Below the pieces are notes generated by a model. It was not told the DNA's origin and searched no databases. It saw only the letters and a list, made by a program, of their open reading frames with translations. Position numbers and translations under genes: made by a program. DNA of 64,000 bases, from contig NZ_JABRWO010000002.1 in assembly GCF_013618625.1 (NCBI RefSeq), forward strand, positions 124,001 through 188,000, read 5' to 3'. Position 1 is the stretch's first letter. Each line of letters begins with the position of its first letter. Shown in pieces: positions 57,539 to 64,000 of the stretch. Source of the stretch: Bremerella alba (GTDB lineage Bacteria > Planctomycetota > Planctomycetia > Pirellulales > Pirellulaceae).

Positions 57539-57622
57539 ATCGCCAGCGTGGCCGGAAGGTCCGCTAGTCGCTGGGGTCCTTCGGGACCCTGGCGATTTTA
57601 AAGACTCCACACGTTTGGAGTC
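57539..57622. terminator. Terminator cluster between convergent island units
   Basis: Three hairpins lie together. ATCGCCAG pairs with CTGGCGAT followed by TTT (57539-57599). Inside it GGGTCC-TTCG-GGACCC forms a stable UUCG tetraloop (57574-57589). GACTCCA pairs with TGGAGTC at 57603-57622. They lie between the end of the plus-strand operon (57536) and the end of the minus-strand membrane-protein gene (57643), so both transcripts can stop here. Confidence 0.75.
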
Positions 57623-57642
57623 GGGAAGTGGCAGGTTTATTC

Positions 57643-58332
57643 CTACTTCAAAGTCTCATACAGTTTTTCCATTTCGTCATGCACCTTAGAAATCGCGTCC
57701 GTGTACTTTTTCGAGAAATTCAAGAGGTCTCTTGGGTCAGTACTCGATAGATTTCGATCCAAGTTAATTACGTTTTCGATGGCTTTCGCACAGTCCGTTC
57801 CCTCATCTGGAAAGAGCAACCGAACGGATATTTGGCGAGACTTGAGCTTCGCTTGGTAGTCTAGTGCCTTCGTCGTCGCCTTTTCTGCAAGCATACCCTC
57901 TCTGTCCCTTTGCTGAATTGCCGTTTCTCGTTCCGTTTCATAATCGCTATCAAGTGGAGAAAGGTGTATCAAAACACGATGCCATCTATCTGAGGATGCG
58001 ATATACAAGCCCGAGTCATTCACCGCCATTCTGAACACATCTAGATCATGAGTGATTTCCCGAATTAGCTTTGCAACTTCTCGCTTGTCATTATCCGACT
58101 CCATCATTTGATGAGCCAATTTCACGCTCATCTTCGGGCCATACCACGCCACAAATGCTGCAACGAGAGTCGCGAAAACGGAGCAAATAGAAGTAACCAC
58201 TGTTGCAGTTTCATACCCAGTCATAGAAATCCACTCTTTAAAATCGTCGCCAGCATTGGCGAAGCTAAAAACAAGAATCGCAACTAGCAATACCGCCCAC
58301 ATCACGTAGGACCATCGGTCTACCGAACTCAT
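57643..58332 (-). CDS. Two-helix membrane protein of unknown function (island cargo)
   Basis: 229 aa from ATG 58332; a GTG at 58347 adds five residues. Two N-terminal membrane helices (VMWAVLLVAILVFSFANAG and ATVVTSICSVFATLVAAFVA) are followed by a soluble helical part of about 170 residues, probably cytoplasmic (KLIREITHDLDVFRMAVNDS, LEKATTKALDYQAKLKSRQI-like charged helices). No enzyme motif. The layout (short membrane anchor plus cytoplasmic helical domain) is common among small membrane effectors in mobile elements, but I do not recognise a family. Convergent with the seven-gene operon. Confidence 0.65.
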   Translation of the reverse strand: MSSVDRWSYVMWAVLLVAILVFSFANAGDDFKEWISMTGYETATVVTSICSVFATLVAAFVAWYGPKMSVKLAHQMMESDNDKREVAKLIREITHDLDVFRMAVNDSGLYIASSDRWHRVLIHLSPLDSDYETERETAIQQRDREGMLAEKATTKALDYQAKLKSRQISVRLLFPDEGTDCAKAIENVINLDRNLSSTDPRDLLNFSKKYTDAISKVHDEMEKLYETLK

Positions 58333-58612
58333 ACCGCGAAAAGGCACAGGAAACTCTTACCTTTGGAAGTAGTGAAAGTGAATTGCCGATTTTCCGGAAC
58401 AAAAAAATACACAATAGCTACGGGTTTAGGGGTTTCCCAAGGGAATCTGGACACGCCTTAACCGTTTTTGCGAATCCAACTCCCGAGCAAACTGGCCCAA
58501 CTACCGAGCCCGATATCATCCCTTATATGTGAGCCTATATCAATCTTGTAACTGTATTCGTTTTCTATCCCCGAATCTTAGGCCCCCGGGCTTTTCTTTG
58601 TTGAGTGGTGGG
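58333..58612. other. Noncoding stretch before the structured region
   Basis: 280 bp upstream of the membrane-protein gene and left of the structured RNA candidate. It must hold the membrane-protein promoter on the minus strand. A GC-rich palindrome (GCCCCCGGGC) followed by TTTTC is at 58582-58595. I see no gene and no clear sigma-70 promoter. Confidence 0.4.
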
Positions 58613-58951
58613 GTTGCTGCCCGCACTAGGGAATTCCTTAGCTTCCCTGTGTGTCGTGCGGGTGGTGGTGAAGGGTTGAGCGAGTCGTCCAGGACTTTAG
58701 AGGGACCTGGGCGGCTCTGCTCCCCGTTCCTTTGTCTCCCGACTTTTCCAAACGGTTGGAGTCCGTACCGAGTGTGTCATTTAGGGTGTCTCCCGGTTTT
58801 GGCTAGTCTTGCCCGCTAACTCGCTGGTTTTATCGCTTGCTAGCCTGTTTCATTTTGGGTACACCTCAATAGGCACATTTCCAGTGAGTCAAAGAGCCCT
58901 GATTTCTCGGTCTCAATTAACCCAAAACAGTTGAGAACCCTAAATGACACA
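58613..58951 (+). ncRNA. Candidate structured RNA of the island
   Basis: No protein of normal composition fits here, but the plus strand folds repeatedly. Helix A: CCCGCAC 58620-58626 with GTGCGGG 58656-58662, extendable by G-U pairs, enclosing AGGGAA/TTCCCT. Helix B: 58682-58693 with 58706-58717, 12 continuous pairs including two U-G pairs, extended after a one-base bulge by GAGC/GCTC. Helix C: GACT..CCAA/TTGG..AGTC at 58741-58763. Helix D: 15 bp, 58773-58787 with 58937-58951. Helices E (58801-58806/58840-58845) and F (58853-58860/58920-58927) lie inside D. The U-G pairs in B become C-A mismatches on the other strand, so a plus-strand RNA is indicated. Confidence 0.45.
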
Positions 58952-59172
58952 GTGACAGCCATAGAGGTACTTCGTTGGGAATTGGATGCACTTGGTTGCA
59001 ATAACGCTCGGATGGTTAGTAGAGCCTTCTGCTTGACCCAGGCAACGCTAGCCCCGAGGTAAACCGACTGCCTATATTTTCAGCGCCATCTGTAACACAA
59101 GCGCGTGTACCAGAATCTAAACGGAAAGAATACCCAGATTAGCAGCTCAAATGACTTCTATTCGAGTTGCCC
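58952..59172. other. Stretch with nothing identified
   Basis: 221 bp between the structured region and the small-peptide terminator. No open frame with a ribosome site, no clear repeat and no hairpin with a T tract was seen. Confidence 0.4.
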
Positions 59173-59214
59173 AAAAAAGCAGGGCGCTGGATTCGCCATG
59201 GCTTCCTCCAGCGC
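59173..59214 (-). terminator. Terminator of the 30-aa peptide gene
   Basis: On the minus strand GCGCTGGA pairs with TCCAGCGC around a 15-nt loop. A run of six T follows five bases later (59178-59173). It starts 13 bp after the peptide stop. Confidence 0.7.
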
Positions 59215-59226
59215 AAGGACAGCGTA

Positions 59227-59319
59227 CTAAAGAATGATAGCTACGATTAGGCTGGCGATGCCAACTACTAATTGTAGTACGTCGATAATAACGGCTACCA
59301 CTGCGAAATCCCATTTCAT
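59227..59319 (-). CDS. 30-aa hydrophobic membrane peptide, type I toxin-like
   Basis: The frame begins at ATG 59319, four bases after AGGAGG (59329-59324), a full consensus ribosome site and the best in the island. The product starts MKWDFAVVAV and is one membrane helix of about 25 residues (IIDVLQLVVGIASLIVAIIL) with a short charged N-terminus. It ends with TAG and has its own terminator. It is too short for normal gene callers. Small single-helix peptides with a long structured leader are typical of type I toxins and of some phage holin-like peptides. No antisense RNA can be shown from sequence alone, and no family match is claimed. Confidence 0.6.
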   Translation of the reverse strand: MKWDFAVVAVIIDVLQLVVGIASLIVAIIL

Positions 59320-59388
59320 GAGACCTCCTATGATAGGTTAAAGGGATTGGAAAAGCCTTACTGGCAGCTCGCGGGTCCCCGTTCCCGA

Positions 59389-59548
59389 CAGGCCATCCAT
59401 TGACCTCAATAAAAGAAGTCAAAAGATGGCCTGCCCCCATCTCAGAGTGTCGTCATCTAATTAGAGAAATGAGATGACCGTCAGACTTGTGATCTTCCGG
59501 CTCCATCCTGCAGTTGAGTAGGATAGTTAATTGACCTGAGAGTATCAA
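59389..59548 (-). promoter_or_regulatory. Promoter and structured leader of the 30-aa peptide gene
   Basis: On the minus strand TTGATA (59548-59543) and TATCCT (59525-59520) are 17 bp apart. The predicted leader is about 190 nt. It contains hairpin 59389-59433 (9-bp stem CAGGCCATC/GATGGCCTG with an inner TTGAC/GTCAA stem) and hairpin 59452-59478 (GTCATCT/AGATGAC), the latter competing with an overlapping CATCTCA/TGAGATG pairing. Alternative pairings in a long leader suggest translational control. Promoter strength is inference. Confidence 0.45.
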
Positions 59549-59631
59549 TACCTGAGAGAGATCATTTTGAAAGCACAATGCCAAACAATATGTCATACAA
59601 CCATCAAAGCCGTCATCGATGTTGCAATAGT

Positions 59632-60432
59632 TTACTCCGGTATCTGCGGAACGTTATCTCCGCCATTTCCGAATAGCGTTAAAAGCCTGGGGGCATTCTG
59701 AGTCAAAGTGAGAACGGCGTTGCTTGTACGCACAACTGCGCCACCCAGACTGATAATATTCCAGAATTTAGCCCAAGTCTGAGGGTTCTTCTCCTTAAAC
59801 TCGGCAACAATATCATGATGAAAAGATAGTTCGCCGAGGATTACCTTTATACGTTCCTCGAAATTGGAATATCCATATGCTTGATAATCGTGAATACTTT
59901 TGATCAGGGAAGATACCAAGCCGAGTAGCCACTGCTTGATGTCGTCGGACACATCCGAAGCCTTTATAGCTTCAAAGAGGGCTTCGGCATTCAGCAGCAA
60001 ATCAGAAGCAGAAATTGTCTTCGGATTCGTACCTTTCGTAATAACCGCAGCAATCATTTCACAAGTCTGAGCAACTCGTCCATCTCGAAATAGTTCACGG
60101 GAATTTTTCCACGAGCTAGAATATCCAACGCTAAGAAATGTTGACTTGGCATGAGTCCATGCACCTTCAAACAGTTCAAACGAATCGGGATATAGATTAT
60201 TCAGCGTTCGTTCAATGTCTTCTATGGCATAGTGAATTTGTGAAGCGAATGCAAAAGCAAACTCCCAACTATCTTCTTTGGTGATTGTATCTGAGTCCAT
60301 TAACTTTCGGGCAAGCTCAAAATAAGTCTCATTGCTTTCATTTCTTGTACTAGATGCCAACACATTGCACATTTTTGCAAGCCATGCTGCCGGATTGCGT
60401 CCAATTTCGATATCTTTGCTTTTTTCATTCAT
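59632..60432 (-). CDS. Hypothetical 266-aa protein (island cargo)
   Basis: Not recognised. Mostly helical (YFELARKLMDSDTITKEDSW, LLGLVSSLIKSIHDYQAYGY), with one moderately hydrophobic segment near the C-terminus (FWNIISLGGAVVRTSNAVLT). No signal peptide and no enzyme motif. The coding sequence is clearly richer in A/T than the chromosome on both sides, a sign of transfer. AGAGG precedes the ATG. It sits between the recombinase and the peptide gene, all on the minus strand, where defence or addiction cargo is often found; that is position-based inference only. Confidence 0.65.
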   Translation of the reverse strand: MNEKSKDIEIGRNPAAWLAKMCNVLASSTRNESNETYFELARKLMDSDTITKEDSWEFAFAFASQIHYAIEDIERTLNNLYPDSFELFEGAWTHAKSTFLSVGYSSSWKNSRELFRDGRVAQTCEMIAAVITKGTNPKTISASDLLLNAEALFEAIKASDVSDDIKQWLLGLVSSLIKSIHDYQAYGYSNFEERIKVILGELSFHHDIVAEFKEKNPQTWAKFWNIISLGGAVVRTSNAVLTLTQNAPRLLTLFGNGGDNVPQIPE

Positions 60433-60673
60433 GGCTTAGCCTCTGATAACGCCAATGTTGCTCTGAGAAAGAATCTACCGAAACGAGAACTAGATTTCTA
60501 GCGGCAATGGGTGGTTGGATCATCCGAGAAAGTGCCCTTTAGACAGTGCAATCGATTGCGCGTTAGAACGCGCCTGAACTTTTCTGCATTCGTCGCATCG
60601 GCTGGCGATTGAAATTCGAGCTAAGTCAAAGACTGCCAACAAAACGGCAGTTTTGCCTCTTATGCCAATAAGG

Positions 60674-61972
60674 TCATACCTCTGAGCTTTCCTTGTCTTC
60701 CTCTGTCTCTTCGCTTGGCTCGGCTGCTAGATCATAGAGACCGTCAAGATAATCCAGAGCTTCAAAGAGCAAGTCATAGTGACTTTCAACGTAGTGCTTT
60801 TTTACGCTGACTTCACTGTGAGCTAGAAACAAGCTCGACAAGTGCGGGGCATTCTGAAAACGTTTTTCTATTTCGTTGGCTGCTGACTTGCGAAAGTGCT
60901 TGAATCCCCGGCTGTCTTCAATTTTGGCTTGCTTCTTGGCTCGGTTGAATGCCAGGCGGATTACGTCAGTACCCGATAGATTCCCGTCTTCCTTGATTGA
61001 CTCGGTATAGAGAGGCTTTCCATTTTCGCCAACGAGAACAAGCCCTGTCTTGCTTTGAGTCTCTTCTTTCAATAGTTCAAGAGTGATCGGCCAAAGCTTG
61101 TGCACTTGGAGTGCAGCAGACTTGCCCCGTCCTAGCGTCTTGTGTCGCTTCCTTCTGACAATGCCGGTTTCCCAGTCAATCATTTCATGGGTCAAGGTGG
61201 CTATGTCTTTCTGCGTGTAACCGCAATTGAGCCCCAAAGCGATATATAGGTGTGTTCTCTGTGTCGTTTTGTTCCAGATCGCTTTGACCTCTTCAGGCGT
61301 ATAGAAAAGCGGGGCAGGATCAGGAAGCCGAATCTTGGCATAGGTGCGTATCGTGCGGGGAAGCCGGTCAAGGTGCTTTCGTTCGTATGCCCATTCAATA
61401 AACCGCTTGAGAGTTCCTAGCCGTTTCTTGGCGGTAACTGCACTGATACCGCCATCGGCTTTTTTCATGTTGATTAGCTCAAGCTGGTAGGCTCGATAAA
61501 CGTCTAGATAAGCTTCGTCTAGTTCATCAACCAACTCGACGTTTTTGAAATTACAGAAGCCCCGAAAGTCTTCTAGCTTCTGTCGGTGTTCGCTGTAGGT
61601 CTTAACGGATACCTGCCCTGATTCGGCTTCTCGCTTTCGCATCTCAAGATAGGCGTCAAGCAGTTCAGATAGGTCAGACTCTTTCTTTCCCGAGCTTGCC
61701 CGAATCCCAGGGGCGACACGAAGCGACTTATAGTCACTCGCCATATTGACGCCAATCAACCGATCAGGCCCGGCAATTACTGAATCTGTTTGCTGATCCT
61801 GAGCCAGTGAGGCTTTGACGCCCTTCCATTCATCAAGAGCTTGCTGATATCCGTCTGTGTCTGTCTTCCCTTTGCAGACTCCCCCGGTTGCAAAGTAGTA
61901 GCGTTTGCCCCGATACCACTTTGACCAACAACTTCTCTGAGGCACCCAAGTAAGTTCTCGTTTTCTTGGCAT
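60674..61972 (-). CDS. int: Tyrosine recombinase / site-specific integrase
   Basis: 432 aa. The N-terminal part (RELTWVPQRSCWSKWYRGKR) and the SAM-like core-binding domain (about 90-200) precede the catalytic domain. Catalytic elements seen: beta-hairpin Lys in KRHKTLGRGKSAALQVHKLW, Arg361 in GFKHFRKSAANE, the His in LFLAHSEVSV and Tyr394 in KKHYVES. The box I region reads YIALGLNCGYTQKDIATL, with no Arg at the usual place, and the first His of HxxR is Lys. It is adjacent to the tRNA-Met attachment site and is the enzyme that inserted this island. A hairpin (CAAAAC/GTTTTG, 60640-60655) lies just beyond its stop. Confidence 0.92.
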   Translation of the reverse strand: MPRKRELTWVPQRSCWSKWYRGKRYYFATGGVCKGKTDTDGYQQALDEWKGVKASLAQDQQTDSVIAGPDRLIGVNMASDYKSLRVAPGIRASSGKKESDLSELLDAYLEMRKREAESGQVSVKTYSEHRQKLEDFRGFCNFKNVELVDELDEAYLDVYRAYQLELINMKKADGGISAVTAKKRLGTLKRFIEWAYERKHLDRLPRTIRTYAKIRLPDPAPLFYTPEEVKAIWNKTTQRTHLYIALGLNCGYTQKDIATLTHEMIDWETGIVRRKRHKTLGRGKSAALQVHKLWPITLELLKEETQSKTGLVLVGENGKPLYTESIKEDGNLSGTDVIRLAFNRAKKQAKIEDSRGFKHFRKSAANEIEKRFQNAPHLSSLFLAHSEVSVKKHYVESHYDLLFEALDYLDGLYDLAAEPSEETEEDKESSEV

Positions 61973-61985
61973 TGTCCGAACCCCT

Positions 61986-62072
61986 ATTGCATACAGAATC
62001 CGCGTGTTTGCCTACAGCATAACGATTCCGAGAGGGTGCAATCAATCTCGTATGCAATCCCGTATGCAATCC
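61986..62072. repeat. Repeated GTATGCAAT sites between int and attR
   Basis: CGTATGCAATCC occurs twice in tandem (62049-62060 and 62061-62072). The core GTATGCAAT occurs once more inverted at 61986-61994, and a shortened GTGCAAT lies near 62036. The cluster sits in the integrase upstream region, 100-190 bp from attR. Spacing and repetition suit arm-type binding sites for the recombinase or an excision factor, or operators for int. Confidence 0.5.
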
Positions 62073-62124
62073 GGGACGATATTCGGAACAATCGGGGCGA
62101 ATACAGAAAGACCCACCAAGACAC

Positions 62125-62166
62125 GAAAAAAGCCGTAAACTGCTGTGAATCAACAATTTACGGCTT
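62125..62166 (-). terminator. Replacement terminator for tRNA-Met, carried by the island
   Basis: On the minus strand AAGCCGTAAA pairs with TTTACGGCTT (10 bp), followed by six T. It lies 11 bp past the tRNA 3' end, inside the island, and restores transcription termination for the tRNA after integration. Confidence 0.82.
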
Positions 62167-62174
62167 CTGTTTTT

Positions 62175-62218
62175 AGTAGCGGCAGAGGGATTCGAACCCC
62201 CGACACGCGGATTATGAT
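62175..62218 (-). repeat. attR: 44-bp direct repeat within intact tRNA-Met
   Basis: Identical over 44 bp to 54264-54307. It contains the 3' half of the intact tRNA gene, so insertion at this site rebuilt the tRNA. Confidence 0.93.
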
Positions 62219-62250
62219 TCCGCTGCTCTAACCAACTGAGCTATGCCGCC
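62177..62250 (-). tRNA. tRNA-Met(CAT)
   Basis: 74 nt on the minus strand. Acceptor GGCGGCA with TGCCGCT (first pair G-U), D arm GCTC..GAGC, anticodon arm GCGGA-ATCATAA-TCCGC with anticodon CAT, T arm GGGGG-TTCGAAT-CCCTC, discriminator A. CCA is not encoded. It resembles elongator tRNA-Met; a lysidine-modified tRNA-Ile2 also has a CAT gene anticodon and cannot be excluded. It is the island attachment site. Confidence 0.93.
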
Positions 62251-62390
62251 ATGGAAACCCTAGACATTAAGTTTTCCCGTTAGGTTCGTCAACGGGGGAA
62301 ACATCTCCTCCGCGGTAATCTTCGTGCGGAAAGCACGGATCCATCGGTATAGATAGAATAGGTCGACCTACTGGCTCAGTCAGGCAGTCG

Positions 62391-62487
62391 ATTTGGGGGA
62401 ATTGGTTCCATAAGTGAGTCGGCATGTTCCCTTCTCGGGGGCACACTCGTAATAATGGTATGTTTCTCGACTCACTTATCCCCAAAT
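62391..62487. promoter_or_regulatory. Long interrupted inverted repeat before the multiheme cytochrome gene
   Basis: ATTTGGGG (62391-62398) and ATAAGTGAGTCG (62410-62421) pair with the contiguous CGACTCACTTAT-CCCCAAAT (62468-62487), giving 8 + 12 perfect pairs with an 11-base bulge on one side. It ends 22 bp before the ATG at 62510. It may be an operator or an mRNA leader structure. Confidence 0.5.
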
Positions 62488-62509
62488 AAGATCTTTTCCC
62501 CCTCAATCC

Positions 62510-64000
62510 ATGGCATCTCGCAAGCAAAAACGCAAGCAACCGTCCGCCCCTTCCACGACCATGCCTCGCTGGGTTCTTCTAGCTGGTGGAAGTTTGATTT
62601 TCATGCTCTTGGCTGTCTCCCTGGTCACGGCCGACTGGTATTACGCGATGCCGTCGAACACGAAGTTGACCTATGTCGGGCGAAACTCGTGCATCGAGTG
62701 TCATCAGTCTGAGCACGCCAAGTGGGAAGGCTCGTACCACGACCAGGCCATGGACATTGCCACCGAGGAAACGGTGCTGGCCGATTTCGATGGGCAAGAG
62801 ATTGAACATTACGGCATTACGTCGAAAATGTTCCGCCGCGATGGCAAGTTCATGATTAACACCGAAGGTCCCGATGGCCAGATGCAAGACTTCGAGATCA
62901 AGTACGTCTTTGGCGTGAGTCCTTTGCAGCAATACATGGTCGAGATCGAACCCCCAACGCCTGGCTCCGAAGAAGGTTCAATCGGCCGCGTGCAGGTTCT
63001 CCGCGTTTCGTGGGACACCGAAAAGAAACAATGGTTCTATCTCTCGCCACCAGACGTCAAGGAAAAGCTGGAAGTCGACGATCCCTTGCATTGGACGGGT
63101 CGCACGCAAAACTGGAATCATTACTGCGCCGACTGCCATTCGACCAATTTGCAGAAGAACCACGACTTGGCTACCGACACGTTCCACACAACGTTTTCAG
63201 AAATAGACGTCAGCTGCGAAACGTGTCACGGCCCGGGCAGCGCCCACGTGAAACTTGCCAAGTCGACGAGCCTGTTCTGGGACCGAAACTTGGGCTACGG
63301 ACTTAAGAAGCTCAAAGGAGATTCGACCGAAGCTCAGCTTAATCAGGTCGAATCGTGCGGAACGTGCCATTCGCGTCGCCAGGTAATTTGCCCCGACTTT
63401 CAGATGGGCGATAACTTCTACGATCAGTACAGCAACGAGCTTATCTCGCAGCACACCTACTACTGCGACGGCCAAATCATGGACGAGGACTACGTCTATG
63501 GTTCGTTTCTGCAAAGCAAGATGTTCCACAAAGGCATCCGCTGCACCGACTGCCATGATCCTCACTCGACCAAACTCAAGTTTGAAGGAAACAAGCTGTG
63601 TACGTCGTGTCACCAGCATCCCGCTGGGAAGTATGATTCGCCAGCCCATCATTTCCATAAGACAGGCTCCACCGGAGCATCTTGTGTTGAATGCCACATG
63701 CCGGAGACGACCTACATGGAGGTCGATCCACGGCGCGATCACAGCATTCGCGTCCCTCGCCCTGATCTATCGGTCAACCTAGGCACGCCCAACGCATGCA
63801 CACAATGCCATCTCGATTTGGCAGAGCTTCCTCAGGAAGAACATCCCGAGGCTAAACGCTACGACCAATGGATGGCGCTGGCCCGCGGTGGTGACGATAA
63901 GGTTCGCCAAGCCTTAGCCAAAGTCGATCAATGGGCGCTCGATGCGGTCGACCAGTGGTATGGCGATACTTCGAAGATTCCCAAGGGAGAGCACTTCGCT
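62510..64000 (+). CDS. Multiheme cytochrome c (3' end outside window)
   Basis: ATG at 62510; 497 codons in the window with no stop. A Lys/Arg-rich start is followed by one membrane anchor (WVLLAGGSLIFMLLAVSLVT), so the protein faces the periplasm. Eight CxxCH heme sites are visible: CIECH (Cys61), CADCH, CETCH, CGTCH, CTDCH, CTSCH, CVECH and CTQCH. Additional free His residues can serve as distal ligands. The part after the last heme (EHPEAKRYDQWMALARGGDD) is helical and probably begins the TPR region common in this planctomycete/PVC family. It transfers electrons; the reaction partner is unknown. First chromosomal gene to the right of the island. Confidence 0.88.
   Translation, partial: MASRKQKRKQPSAPSTTMPRWVLLAGGSLIFMLLAVSLVTADWYYAMPSNTKLTYVGRNSCIECHQSEHAKWEGSYHDQAMDIATEETVLADFDGQEIEHYGITSKMFRRDGKFMINTEGPDGQMQDFEIKYVFGVSPLQQYMVEIEPPTPGSEEGSIGRVQVLRVSWDTEKKQWFYLSPPDVKEKLEVDDPLHWTGRTQNWNHYCADCHSTNLQKNHDLATDTFHTTFSEIDVSCETCHGPGSAHVKLAKSTSLFWDRNLGYGLKKLKGDSTEAQLNQVESCGTCHSRRQVICPDFQMGDNFYDQYSNELISQHTYYCDGQIMDEDYVYGSFLQSKMFHKGIRCTDCHDPHSTKLKFEGNKLCTSCHQHPAGKYDSPAHHFHKTGSTGASCVECHMPETTYMEVDPRRDHSIRVPRPDLSVNLGTPNACTQCHLDLAELPQEEHPEAKRYDQWMALARGGDDKVRQALAKVDQWALDAVDQWYGDTSKIPKGEHFA

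Larger units (their letters stand above)
54264..62218. mobile_element. 7.9-kb genomic island integrated at tRNA-Met
   Basis: Bounded by the 44-bp direct repeats at 54264-54307 and 62175-62218. The distance between equivalent points is 7911 bp. It holds a tyrosine recombinase next to the intact tRNA at the right end, and cargo with no planctomycete house-keeping genes: a seven-gene plus-strand operon, a membrane protein, a structured noncoding region, a 30-aa peptide gene and a 266-aa unknown. Several cargo stretches are visibly richer in A/T than the flanking chromosome. No replication, capsid, terminase or conjugation genes are seen, so it is a small integrative element or phage satellite, or a decayed prophage. 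Confidence 0.9.

Noticed and set aside
58529-58819. 96-aa plus-strand open frame in the island
   Set aside because: Cys/Pro/Leu/Arg-rich and without a ribosome site; the same bases form several RNA helices, which explain the sequence better.
58773-58951. Terminal inverted repeats of a 179-bp MITE
   Set aside because: The 15-bp arms are perfect, but no target-site duplication is visible at the outer ends and the interior contains further helices, which fits an RNA better.
59147-59440. 97-aa minus-strand frame over the small peptide
   Set aside because: Its product is Arg/Ser-rich; the other frame in the same bases has the AGGAGG site and a clean membrane helix.
1-64000. CRISPR arrays, rRNA genes or insertion sequences
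   Set aside because: No regularly spaced repeats, no rRNA-like stretches and no transposase genes were seen.

Overview
The window comes from a planctomycete, most like the Pirellulales group (Blastopirellula, Rhodopirellula, Bremerella and relatives). The evidence is the clade-typical gene set: secreted sulfatases, a DUF1549/DUF1553 cytochrome paired with a DUF1501 Tat protein, two giant PVC-type CxxCH proteins carrying DUF1080 modules, and a SWIM/HEAT/MoxR/VWA cluster. Intergenic gaps are moderate and several starts are GTG or TTG. The genus is inference.

Layout. 1-3.8 kb: the end of a phosphonate-use operon (FAD oxidoreductase, PhnX, secreted metallophosphatase). 3.8-9.1 kb, minus strand: an RND efflux pump with its adaptor and TetR regulator, and a clear palindromic operator before tetR. 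9.2-21.5 kb: an amino-acid catabolic locus. A hydroxyproline-type deaminase, a DadA-like oxidase and a PutA proline-oxidising enzyme are flanked by two paralogous PAS-AraC regulators. A sulfatase and a Kelch-mutarotase/Na+ symporter fusion sit inside it, and a second sulfatase and a GNAT gene follow. 24.2-38.8 kb: secreted planctomycete proteins (DUF1549/1553 plus DUF1501 pair, two multidomain heme proteins whose modules occur in different order, a propeller-like secreted protein). 39.0-48.1 kb: a tight six-gene operon resembling E. coli yehLMPQ (SWIM, two related HEAT-like proteins, MoxR ATPase, DUF5682-like, VWA). 48.4-54.0 kb: a hybrid histidine kinase and a GH63-type glucosidase.

54.26-62.22 kb is a 7.9-kb integrated genomic island. 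It lies between a 44-bp direct repeat equal to the 3' part of tRNA-Met(CAT). The intact tRNA and a tyrosine recombinase are at the right end. The orphaned old tRNA terminator is outside the left end, and a replacement terminator is inside the right end. Cargo is a seven-gene operon (with a prohead-protease-like gene, a tiny HTH-like protein and a sulfotransferase-like protein), a two-helix membrane protein, an unknown 266-aa protein, and two unannotated items found by reading. One is a roughly 340-nt plus-strand region with many long helices that use G-U pairs (candidate structured RNA). The other is a 30-codon membrane-peptide gene with a consensus ribosome site, a plausible promoter, a long hairpin-rich leader and a terminator (type I toxin-like layout). 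The window ends inside a multiheme cytochrome c gene preceded by a long inverted repeat.

The island is the most likely place for undescribed biology, followed by the SWIM/HEAT/MoxR/VWA operon. All functions come from motifs and family knowledge; no database search was possible.
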